The position numbers and the translations under genes are program-made. The notes beneath the pieces were generated by a model. That model was given only the letters and a program-made list of their open reading frames with translations, ran no database searches and had not been told where the DNA came from. 64,000 nucleotides of DNA from JAMQPK01 sp035937795. GTDB taxonomy: Bacteria; Acidobacteriota; Vicinamibacteria; Vicinamibacterales; JAMQPK01. The DNA lies in contig DASZHO010000062.1 in assembly GCA_035937795.1 (NCBI GenBank), positions 14,964-78,963 of the forward strand. The letters run 5' to 3'. This document shows, in pieces, positions 53,098-60,417 of this stretch (position 1 is its first letter; each line of letters starts with the position of its first letter).

Positions 53098-54732
53098 TTA
53101 TTTTCCTGGGATGTGGAACACCTGAGCCGTCAGCGCGTCGCCCGCACGAAACTCCTGCCAGGGCGCCGATTGGCGCCGAAGCTGTTCCACGACGTCGTGG
53201 TTTTCGAACGTCGCGTGATCGTCCTGGACAATGACCCACGACGGCTGGCGGCCGTTCGGAATGCCCTGCCCGGACAACGATCGCACTTGAAGATCGGTTC
53301 GGCCGGCGGCCTTCAGGTAGTACGCAACGACGGCAGGCGCGTCGCTGACGACAACGGCCGACGGTCCCGGCGTCCCGGCGATCGCAGCGACCGCTTCGCG
53401 GACGCCGTAGTCGTAGGCTTCCTCGGGGAAGGTTTCGCCCGCGGCGGAGATCCGTTCGCCCACGGCATTCCGAAATAGCGAATAGAACGGAGACGCAGAC
53501 TGGAGCCCGAATGCCAGCGCCGTGATGGAGACGACGACGGCAAGAAGGGAAACAGTCACACGGGTCACACGCGGCAGCCATCCCTTGCGAAGCAGCCAAC
53601 CGATGCCGGCGACGAAGCCGATGGCTGCGACAAGGTCGACCGCCGCAAACAACGGGAGGGCATAGCGCATGAACTTTGCCGCCATCAGCGAGTACGGAAT
53701 GAGGACAAACACCAACCACACCCGGAGCAGCACGAAGCCGCGCTCCCGCCGGCGGCGAACGAGCTCGAAGAGTCCGGCCACGGTTGCGCCGAGGACCGCC
53801 AGAGGGACCTTGGTCGCCAGCAAACGAAGGTAAAAGGTCGGGGGCACACCCAGGGGCGAGATCGGGATGTTCGTCACCCAGAGCTGTCCCGCGTAGAGAT
53901 ACCCGTGGTGCACGAGGTCGGTACCTGCGACGTACCGCATGCAGTACTCCCAGGTCGCCGGCATCAGAATCACGGCGTTGGCGGCGATGAATGCGGCAGC
54001 CATGGCGCCGTAGTAGCGGATCTTGTTCGGCCGATTGGCGCCTGGTTTGCGGTCCGCGATCACATTGAAGAGCGCGTAGATGCCCAGGTAGTGCGGCATG
54101 TATTTCGAGGCGAGCATCAGGCCGAACGACGCCCCGCTGCGCGCGTACCACCGCTGCGCCCCGATCGGGTCGGTGGCCCCTTGACGTTTGGCGCGCTCGT
54201 AACACCACATCGCCAAGACAAAAAAGAAAAGAAGAAATGTGTCTTCCTTGCCAATCCGGTTGATCGCGATCGCGTTCACGTCGAGCGCCCACAACAGCGA
54301 AGCCAGGACAGCCACGCCGGTCCCGAACAACAGCTCGGCCAGGCCGAACAGCGCAAGCGTTGTGAGAGTGCCGGCGAGCACATTCGGAAGACGAAGGGCG
54401 GACTCGACCGCGATGGTCTCCCCGGCCGGCGCGACGTGGTTCCACGCACTCGCGAGGTCGACGCTCCCCCACATCGCGAGTTTCATGAGCATCGGATGTT
54501 CGGCGTTCGCGCCAAAATGGCCGAGACGGTACTGTTCGATCGCTCGAACCTTATTGACCTCGTCGTCGCTGAGCCCATAGGTCGACAGCGCGACGGCCCG
54601 GTATCCGAACGCCAGGCTGGTCACAACCACGAGCGCGACGACTCGCGCCCTGGCCCGCGAGATCGCGAACCGCTCGAGCGAAGGCAGCCGCCATATCGCC
54701 GGTTGCGTTGACGGAAAGACCGCGGTTGCCAT
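53098..54732 (-). CDS. GT39-type (ArnT/PMT-like) membrane glycosyltransferase
   Basis: A 544-residue multi-pass GT-C enzyme with about ten transmembrane segments. The catalytic loop is GLSDDEVNKVRAIEQY (Asp-Asp-Glu) near residue 55, with NRIGKEDTF near 160 and a soluble C-terminal part of about 130 residues. GT39 members use polyprenyl-phosphate sugars as donor at the periplasmic face. It is first in an operon with ChbG-like, GT2, unknown exported and LPG-type membrane genes. Acceptor (lipid A-like, protein or glycolipid) is not determined. Confidence 0.88.
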   Translation of the reverse strand: MATAVFPSTQPAIWRLPSLERFAISRARARVVALVVVTSLAFGYRAVALSTYGLSDDEVNKVRAIEQYRLGHFGANAEHPMLMKLAMWGSVDLASAWNHVAPAGETIAVESALRLPNVLAGTLTTLALFGLAELLFGTGVAVLASLLWALDVNAIAINRIGKEDTFLLFFFVLAMWCYERAKRQGATDPIGAQRWYARSGASFGLMLASKYMPHYLGIYALFNVIADRKPGANRPNKIRYYGAMAAAFIAANAVILMPATWEYCMRYVAGTDLVHHGYLYAGQLWVTNIPISPLGVPPTFYLRLLATKVPLAVLGATVAGLFELVRRRRERGFVLLRVWLVFVLIPYSLMAAKFMRYALPLFAAVDLVAAIGFVAGIGWLLRKGWLPRVTRVTVSLLAVVVSITALAFGLQSASPFYSLFRNAVGERISAAGETFPEEAYDYGVREAVAAIAGTPGPSAVVVSDAPAVVAYYLKAAGRTDLQVRSLSGQGIPNGRQPSWVIVQDDHATFENHDVVEQLRRQSAPWQEFRAGDALTAQVFHIPGK

Positions 54733-55012
54733 GACGGGCTTAGAGGCAAAGTCCAGGCCACGTCCAAACGGATTGCCTATCCGCTCGTCGTCCAGCAGTT
54801 AGGCGCAGCTACGTGTGTGGGGCGTGCGTCGAAGCCATCACCCGCATTGCTCAGAGACACGCACGTTGCGCGTCCGCGCGCACCACGCGCGGCGAACTCG
54901 CGGCGCGCGGTGATTGTTGGGAAAAAAACCGGAGAGGTGCGATCGGTCGAGGGTCGACTAGCACGTCATCAAGGACGTGGGAACGAAGAACGACGCGGGA
55001 GCGAAGCCGGAC
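54733..55012. other. Intergenic region with GC-rich hairpin
   Basis: This 280-bp gap lies between the Gfo/Idh/MocA gene end and the GT39 gene start, both on the minus strand. It contains a perfect inverted repeat, CCGCGCG-N5-CGCGCGG at 54874-54892, and a short A-run (54922-54928). No gene and no convincing promoter was found. Confidence 0.4.
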
Positions 55013-56371
55013 TCAAACTTCGTCTGGGACGAGAAACGGCGGCCGATACCCTCGGTCTCCGTCATGGAGGAGACGATTGGCCTCTTCGTCGCCGACGACC
55101 TGCTCAGTTTCCGGATCGAAGCGTAACGCCCTGCCCAGGCGGTACGAGGCGTTCGCCAGATGGACGAGCCCGGCGGAGATGTGTCCTTCTTCGATTGGCG
55201 CGTTCAGCTCCTCCGCCTTCCGACTGCGCACGCAGCTGATGAAGTTGGCGAAGTGATCGCTGCCCGACTTCCCGCGGGGACCGGCTTGCTGGTCGGAGCC
55301 GAGCCAGCTCTCGTAGCTGAAGCCGTCTTCGTTGCCTCCGGCCAGGTATCCGTTCGATCCGTAAAAGATGTTGCCGATGGCGTTGTGGCGATTGAAGAGG
55401 CCGTGACCGACGCCGGCTTCGTTGTTCGTGATCCAATGCCGTACCTCGAACTCCATCATCTTGCGATGACCGCCGGGCTGATCGAATTCGAATGCGCAAT
55501 TGAGTGTGTTCGGCGTCTCCTGGTCGTCATCGAACATGAAGTGACCGCCGACGGCGGAGACACGATTCGGGAACCTGACGCCGAGCCCCCACCGCGCGAC
55601 ATCGACCTGGTGGACTCCCTGGTTGCCAAGGTCTCCGTTTCCTGTCTCCCAGATCCAGTGCCAGTTGTAATGAAAACGGTTGCGAGTGAACGCCTTCAGC
55701 GGCGCCGGCCCGGTCCAGAGGTCATAGTCGACGCCACTGGGCACGGATTCGATCGGTGTTCGTCCAATCGTGTCGCGCCGCTTGAAGCACAACCCCCGCG
55801 CCAGATAGATGTCGCCAAAGGTGCCTTTGTGAAGGTGGTCGATCGCCTCGATCTGCGCTCGAGCCGAGCGGCTCTGCGTGCCGTGCTGCACGATCCGGCG
55901 GTACTTCTGTGCGGCGCGCACGAGCTGGCGTCCTTCCCACAGGTTGTGGGAGCACGGCTTCTCGACGTACACGTCTTTGCCCGCCTGGCACGCCCAGATC
56001 GCGATCAGCGCGTGCCAATGGTTGGGCGTCGCGATCGAAATCGCATCGATGGCCGGGTCTTCGAGCAGACGGCGGACATCCACAAACGTGCGCGGGCTGC
56101 CCCTGACCTCTCCACGTCGCTTGTTGAGAACGGTCTCGTCGACGTCACAGAGGGCGGCAATCTCGACGTTCGGGACGCGCGAAAATCCGTCGAGGTGATC
56201 CTTCCCGCGATTCCGCAGTCCGCAGACGGCGACGCGGACGCGGTCGTTGGCGCCGAACACGCGCTCCGGCTGGGTCAGGAACGTGAGGCCGGTGTACACG
56301 CCGGCGGCCCCCGTCGTCTTGGCCGCGGTTTTGAGGAAGTCCCGTCGCGTCTTGTCTGATTCGGACGACAT
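55013..56371 (-). CDS. TAT-exported Gfo/Idh/MocA-family oxidoreductase
   Basis: A 452-residue NAD(P)-dependent sugar oxidoreductase-like protein. It has a twin-arginine signal (RRDFLKTAAKTTGA near residue 9), a Rossmann segment VRVAVCGLRNRGKDH, and the family EKPCSHN motif near 140 with a catalytic-type His in HWHAL. Such TAT-exported members are common in Acidobacteriota and Planctomycetes and act on sugars in the periplasm. It lies 7 bp after the DUF6807 gene. Substrate unknown. Confidence 0.9.
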   Translation of the reverse strand: MSSESDKTRRDFLKTAAKTTGAAGVYTGLTFLTQPERVFGANDRVRVAVCGLRNRGKDHLDGFSRVPNVEIAALCDVDETVLNKRRGEVRGSPRTFVDVRRLLEDPAIDAISIATPNHWHALIAIWACQAGKDVYVEKPCSHNLWEGRQLVRAAQKYRRIVQHGTQSRSARAQIEAIDHLHKGTFGDIYLARGLCFKRRDTIGRTPIESVPSGVDYDLWTGPAPLKAFTRNRFHYNWHWIWETGNGDLGNQGVHQVDVARWGLGVRFPNRVSAVGGHFMFDDDQETPNTLNCAFEFDQPGGHRKMMEFEVRHWITNNEAGVGHGLFNRHNAIGNIFYGSNGYLAGGNEDGFSYESWLGSDQQAGPRGKSGSDHFANFISCVRSRKAEELNAPIEEGHISAGLVHLANASYRLGRALRFDPETEQVVGDEEANRLLHDGDRGYRPPFLVPDEV

Positions 56372-56378
56372 ATGTCAC

Positions 56379-57410
56379 CTATCTCTCTGTGCCTGTCTCT
56401 GCGGCGAATTGCGCGTACGCCCCGGCAACCCCGGCCTGCGACGGATCTCCGTGGTGGATGAACACGCGGTAGTGAAAAACGAGCGAGGCTCCTGCCGGAA
56501 TCGCATACCTCCCGTCTTGACGGCGGTTACCGGTGAACTGTTTGAGCCCGAACGGGTTTGCCGCCAGCAGGCCGTACGCGCGGGCGTGCCAGTACGTGGG
56601 CGCCCGTGGGTTCTGCGGGTGATCGAAGATCGCGAGACCGACATCCTCATCCGCCACATGTCCGGAGTAGTCGACCCAGTTCGAGCGCTTGCCCCAGATC
56701 GCTTTCTCCCCGCTGGCGCCGTTCGCGTTCAGCATGTGACCCGGTGGCGAGTCCAGGGCCTTCACGACACGGACCGCAAATGTGCCCTCCTTGGTGTCGC
56801 CCATCACGATCGGGCCATGGTTGGCATGAATCACAAACGCGCAGTCGATAATCCGCGACTGTTCGTCTCCTCTGAAGCTGTACTTCTGAATTTCTTCGGC
56901 GATGGTGCCTGTTGGCGCCACAAGGTCGAATGTCGCCTGAAGGCCCCCGCCATCGGCGCCGCCCTGCATGTCGTCGAGTGTGCGGAACACGGTGCGGCCG
57001 AACGTCGCGGCGGAGTGATCGCTCCACTTGGGAAACGCGGCCTCTCCCCAGAAGTCGAACCCGTTGATATCGCCGTGCGCGAAGTACATCGCACGTTGAT
57101 GCGGCTCGTCGCGGTCTTCACCCGCAATATCCGATGTCATCGGAAACCCCCGCGTGACAACGGTGCCGTGCGCGCTCCGTAGCGGGAAGAAGTAGGGCTT
57201 CGCGACTTCAGGGTCGAAGTAGTACGTGGCAAAGGGCCGGTCCGCTATCCGCACGTCGATGTGGTTTCCGGTCCGCTTCAGATCCACCGTCTGCCCGGCG
57301 GGACGAAAGCCGGACTGGCCGGCGGTGCCGGCCGCAAGCGGCAACAGCACCATGGCTGCGACAGTCATGGCGGCGTTCCGGTTGTCCCGCTTGCCCACTG
57401 CTTTCGTCAT
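56379..57410 (-). CDS. DUF6807 (PmoA-like) exported protein
   Basis: A 343-residue protein with a hydrophobic N-terminal export segment (about residues 14-34), then YYFDPEVAKPYFFPL, PHQRAMYFAHGDING and VVTRGFP. These are marks of the DUF6807 family, annotated in databases as methane-oxygenase-like PmoA but not part of methane monooxygenase. It is often next to Gfo/Idh/MocA genes in carbohydrate-use loci, as here. ATG 57410 was preferred to upstream codons because it opens the export segment. A structured element begins about 55 bp upstream. Confidence 0.82.
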   Translation of the reverse strand: MTKAVGKRDNRNAAMTVAAMVLLPLAAGTAGQSGFRPAGQTVDLKRTGNHIDVRIADRPFATYYFDPEVAKPYFFPLRSAHGTVVTRGFPMTSDIAGEDRDEPHQRAMYFAHGDINGFDFWGEAAFPKWSDHSAATFGRTVFRTLDDMQGGADGGGLQATFDLVAPTGTIAEEIQKYSFRGDEQSRIIDCAFVIHANHGPIVMGDTKEGTFAVRVVKALDSPPGHMLNANGASGEKAIWGKRSNWVDYSGHVADEDVGLAIFDHPQNPRAPTYWHARAYGLLAANPFGLKQFTGNRRQDGRYAIPAGASLVFHYRVFIHHGDPSQAGVAGAYAQFAAETGTER

Positions 57411-57465
57411 GCCCCGTACCTTGGAAGGCAATCGGCGGGCCTGCGCGCAGCGCTGACCTCGAAGA

Positions 57466-57575
57466 GGTGCTTCCCTTGGGAATGCTGTGGGTTACGCGAA
57501 GGACTGTCAAGCATCCGGGTGCTGCGCGTCCCGGAGTGACTGCGCGGCCACGCGCAGTGTGCTCATGGATGAGCA
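57466..57575 (-). ncRNA. Structured 110-bp element, copy 2 (5' UTR of DUF6807 gene)
   Basis: Second copy of the element at 49172-49281. Plus-strand view: conserved GCTGTGGGTTACGCGAA at 57484-57500, a variable middle with its own CCGGG/CCCGG stem (57515-57534), hairpin ACTGCGC-GGCCAC-GCGCAGT (57539-57558) and hairpin GTGCTC-ATGGAT-GAGCAC (57559-57576). Loop bases differ at non-paired sites while stems are kept. It could instead be read on the plus strand as the leader of the barrel protein gene at 57698. The rest of this gap (57411-57697) shows nothing else clear. Confidence 0.65.
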
Positions 57576-57697
57576 CCGCGGCTGGCCCGCCAATCCGACC
57601 GAGTGAAGGCGTTGCCGGTAGTTTGACGGGTTTTATTCGCGGCATCGACTTTGCCCTTCTGAAACCCGGGTGGCATGTCAGCCACAAGGAGGCATTC

Positions 57698-58309
57698 ATG
57701 ATTCGTTCGACTGCAATTCTTATCGCCCTGCTGTCAATTGGCGGTGTGACTCGCGCGTACGCGCAGGAGGCCACGCCGGGGCCGGGCACGCTCGAGGTCA
57801 CCATCATTCCCGCCGGCGGGACGTTTTTCACAAGCGGGAACGGCGCGTCCAGCTTCGGTAACTACACGCTCGGCGGCGCCCTGACCTACAACATCAACCG
57901 CATCGTCGGCGTCGAAGGCGAAGCCAGCGGATCGCTCGGGATCGCGCAAGACCTTCAGTTCGGCGGACTGAGCACTCATCACAAAACGCCCAACACGCTC
58001 GCGTACAGCGGCAACCTGGTCCTCTCGCTGCCCACTCAGTCCTCCTTTGTTCCGTACGCCACCGGCGGCATCGGCGGGCTCACGATGTTCAATGACGCGA
58101 CTCTCGGCGTCAACAGCAACCAGACGTTCCTGACGGGGAACGCTGGCGCCGGCGTGAAGTGGTACGCACCGAACGGCCAATGGGGATTGCGCGGTGACTA
58201 CCGCTTCATGGTCACTCAATCGCAGAGCAACGCGCCGGCGTTCTTTGGCCAGGACAGGCGATACGGCCATCGCGTCTACGTCGGCGTGATCATCAACGCG
58301 GTCCGGTAA
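57698..58309 (+). CDS. Outer-membrane beta-barrel protein (OmpA/OmpX-like)
   Basis: A 203-residue exported protein with a signal peptide (about 23 residues, ending AYA), then alternating hydrophobic strands with Gly and aromatic residues (IIPAGGTFFTSGN, YATGGIGGLTMF, GLRGDYRFMV). This suggests an 8-stranded barrel of the outer-membrane beta-barrel-domain type. ATG 57698 has AAGGAGG seven bases upstream. It is monocistronic or co-transcribed with the NodT-like gene downstream; a strong hairpin separates them. Confidence 0.85.
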   Translation: MIRSTAILIALLSIGGVTRAYAQEATPGPGTLEVTIIPAGGTFFTSGNGASSFGNYTLGGALTYNINRIVGVEGEASGSLGIAQDLQFGGLSTHHKTPNTLAYSGNLVLSLPTQSSFVPYATGGIGGLTMFNDATLGVNSNQTFLTGNAGAGVKWYAPNGQWGLRGDYRFMVTQSQSNAPAFFGQDRRYGHRVYVGVIINAVR

Positions 58310-58346
58310 CGGGCAGCCTCGCACGACTGAAAGAACGCTCGTGAAT

Positions 58347-58370
58347 GCGGCGGTGCCGGAGCACCGCCGC
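58347..58370 (+). terminator. Hairpin after barrel protein gene
   Basis: Perfect 10-bp stem GCGGCGGTGC/GCACCGCCGC with tetraloop CGGA, 38 bp after the stop at 58309. No T-tract follows. A terminator or mRNA processing signal is likely; the GGA in the loop could also bind CsrA. Confidence 0.5.
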
Positions 58371-58380
58371 GTCCGCCGGC

Positions 58381-58404
58381 AGAGGTCACTAAGTAGAGGT
58401 CACT
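58381..58404 (+). repeat. 10-bp direct repeat spanning the ribosome-binding site of the NodT-like gene
   Basis: AGAGGTCACT occurs at 58381-58390 and again at 58395-58404, 3 nt before ATG 58408. Each copy carries AGAGG; only the second is correctly spaced as Shine-Dalgarno, so this looks like a local duplication. Confidence 0.6.
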
Positions 58405-58407
58405 GAC

Positions 58408-59751
58408 ATGAGAGTGTCGATCATTCTTCTTGGGGCCGCCGTCATAACCGGCGCAGCCGCGGGATGCACCCTGCGACCGGACTACAACCGACCCGCCGTC
58501 ACGGTGCCCGAGGCCTATCGCTCGGCAACGCCACTGGAACCCGCTGCGCCCGACACTGTCTCGACGGGCGATCAAACCTGGTGGGATCTGTTTCAGGACG
58601 ACGAGCTCCGGGAACTGATTCGCACTGCGCTGCTGCAGCAGAACGTGGACCCGCGCATCGCCGCGACGCGGATCCTGGAAGCGAGTGGCGCCCAACTGGC
58701 TGCTGGCGTCTCGTGGGAGATTGAGTTCTGGGGCAAGTACCGTCGAGCGAAGGACGCGGCACGGGCCAGCATGCTCGCCAGCGAGTGGGGCCGGCGGGCG
58801 GTCGCAGCCACCCTCGTCAGCCAGATTGCGAGCGGCTACTTCAAGATGCGGGCGTTCGATCTCCAGCTCAACATCGCGACGAAGACGCTCGCGGCGCGGC
58901 GTGAATCGCTGCGGCTGAGCGAAGTAATGACAAGCGGCGGCATGACACCGGCCGTCGACACCAGTCAGGCGCAGCAACTGGTCTTCAACGCGGGTGGCAC
59001 CATCTCGGGCCTGGAGAGCCAGATCGCGCAGCAGGAACAGTACATCAGCGTCCTGCTCGGCAGGAACCCTTCGGACATCCCGCGCGGTGTCTCGCTGGAA
59101 CAGCCGATGCAGCTTCCCGAGGTTCCGGCCGGGCTGCCATCGGCGCTGCTCGAACGGCGACCCGACGTCCGGCAGGCCGAACAGTTGCTCGTCGCGGCCA
59201 ACGCAAATATCTCCGTCGCCAAGGCAGCGTATTTTCCGCAGATCTCGTTGACTGGCAGCGGCGGGGTGGAGAGCGCGGCCCTGTCGGATCTGTTCACGAA
59301 GCCGGCGGTACCGTGGTCCGCGGGCGCCGGCCCGAGGCCGCCGATCTTCATCACCGGACGCACGCCATCGCGCGTGGCGTTGTCGAAGGCCCAACAAGGG
59401 GAAGCGCTGCTGGCCTATCAGCAGACGATCCAGCGGTCGCTCGGTGATGTGTTGGAGGCGCTCGCCGGCTATCGCAAAGGCCGGGACTCTCGAGAGCAGC
59501 AGTTACAGATGAGCCGCTCGGCGGCGGACGCGCGACATACGGCCGAAATCCGATATCGGGGCGGCGCCGCCGGGTATCTGGAAGTGCTGGACAGCGACAT
59601 CCGGATGTTCTCGGTGGAGCTCGCCGCCACCGAGGCCGAGCTCAGCGAGCTCCTGTCCCTCGTCCAAATTTATCGCGCGCTCGGAGGCGGGTGGCAAAAC
59701 GCACCCGGTGGCGCTCATGACGGTTCTCTTGCTCGTTCAGGTGGACGTTGA
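58408..59751 (+). CDS. RND-efflux outer-membrane factor, NodT family, with shortened first repeat
   Basis: A 447-residue TolC-like outer-membrane lipoprotein (lipobox AAGC, acylated Cys near residue 20). It has the family segments CTLRPDY, SWEIEFWGKYRRAKDAARAS, GLPSALLERRPDVRQAEQLL and AAYFPQISLTG. After RILEASGAQLAAG the usual first FPxxxxxG strand block (about 50-60 residues) is missing and the chain runs directly into SWEIEFWG. The second repeat is intact. No RND pump or membrane-fusion gene is near. Function may be impaired or adapted. Confidence 0.88.
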   Translation: MRVSIILLGAAVITGAAAGCTLRPDYNRPAVTVPEAYRSATPLEPAAPDTVSTGDQTWWDLFQDDELRELIRTALLQQNVDPRIAATRILEASGAQLAAGVSWEIEFWGKYRRAKDAARASMLASEWGRRAVAATLVSQIASGYFKMRAFDLQLNIATKTLAARRESLRLSEVMTSGGMTPAVDTSQAQQLVFNAGGTISGLESQIAQQEQYISVLLGRNPSDIPRGVSLEQPMQLPEVPAGLPSALLERRPDVRQAEQLLVAANANISVAKAAYFPQISLTGSGGVESAALSDLFTKPAVPWSAGAGPRPPIFITGRTPSRVALSKAQQGEALLAYQQTIQRSLGDVLEALAGYRKGRDSREQQLQMSRSAADARHTAEIRYRGGAAGYLEVLDSDIRMFSVELAATEAELSELLSLVQIYRALGGGWQNAPGGAHDGSLARSGGR

Positions 59752-60187
59752 CAACCGAGAGAGGTATGCGGCGTTTCTCCGCCGGGACGGGTTTCTGCCC
59801 ATTCCGGTTGCGACTGCCGGCGATGCACTGAGGCTTGCGCCGCACGCCGATGTCATCGTGACGGAAACGCTTCTTCCCGGTCGCATGGACGGTTTCGAGT
59901 TCATTGCGCGACTCAAGGGCGATGAGCGCACGAAGGCCATTCCCGTCATCGTCTTGACCGTGTGCGCGTGGCAAGCCGAGCGCGAGCGCGCGAAGGAAGC
60001 CGGGTGCGACGCGTTTCTCGCAAGGCCCTGTCCACCGGATGTATTGGTGCGCGAAGTGCGCCGTGTTCTCGAGCCGTCTCAGTTGCGCGACGTGCACGGC
60101 GCCACGACCGGCGGGGACCTTCCGAACGAGCTGGCCGAGCGTCACGCGCTCGCTGCTGGTTCGACGCGGTCAAAACGATCCAGGTGA
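59717..60187 (+). CDS. Degenerate response-regulator receiver protein
   Basis: A 156-residue protein with CheY-like fold pattern (VDNRERYAAFLRRDGF, MDGFEFIARLK, IPVIVLTVCAW, AGCDAFLARPCPPD) and a basic tail, no output domain. The phosphoacceptor Asp is Glu (VIVTETLLPG, residue 50), the acidic pair is replaced by Gln-Val (8-9), and the conserved Lys is Arg (103). It would not be phosphorylated in the usual way. It overlaps the NodT-like gene by 35 bp and is followed 6 bp later by a 70-residue gene. Confidence 0.8.
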   Translation: MTVLLLVQVDVDNRERYAAFLRRDGFLPIPVATAGDALRLAPHADVIVTETLLPGRMDGFEFIARLKGDERTKAIPVIVLTVCAWQAERERAKEAGCDAFLARPCPPDVLVREVRRVLEPSQLRDVHGATTGGDLPNELAERHALAAGSTRSKRSR

Positions 60188-60193
60188 GCGGGT

Positions 60194-60406
60194 ATGTTGC
60201 CGCCTGACACCCACCTCACCGATTGGCTCCAGCTGATACGCGCCGAGTATCTCGAAGACCCCGGCCTGAGTCTGACGAGTGCGCAGGCACAGCGGTTGTG
60301 GGGTCTCGACCCGGCCACGTCGGAAGCGCTGCTCGCGGCGCTCGTCGAGGTCAAGTTTCTGCGATGCACGCGCCAGATGTCGTACGTGCGCGCGGACAAT
60401 CACTGA
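60194..60406 (+). CDS. Small winged-helix-like protein of unknown function
   Basis: A 70-residue protein: DWLQLIRAEYLEDPGLSLTSAQAQ, then a LWGLDPATSEALLAAL helix and VEVKFLRCT. The pattern resembles the small putative DNA-binding proteins often found near receiver-domain proteins in Acidobacteriota (recalled, not searched). It probably is co-transcribed with the degenerate receiver. It ends 11 bp before the stop of the convergent sigma-54 activator gene. Function unknown. Confidence 0.7.
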   Translation: MLPPDTHLTDWLQLIRAEYLEDPGLSLTSAQAQRLWGLDPATSEALLAALVEVKFLRCTRQMSYVRADNH

Positions 60407-60417
60407 TGGGCCGCGCG

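Noticed and set aside
52202..54472. Very long minus-strand open frame extending the ChbG/HpnK-type gene upstream to 54472.
   Set aside because: The upstream 460 residues are low-complexity Arg/Gly-rich and overlap the real GT39 gene (53098-54732) in another frame; the ChbG motif begins at ATG 53095.
56379..57410. Methane monooxygenase subunit (name PmoA).
   Set aside because: The family label PmoA/DUF6807 is an annotation legacy; the protein is exported, soluble and beside a sugar oxidoreductase, with no other pmo genes.
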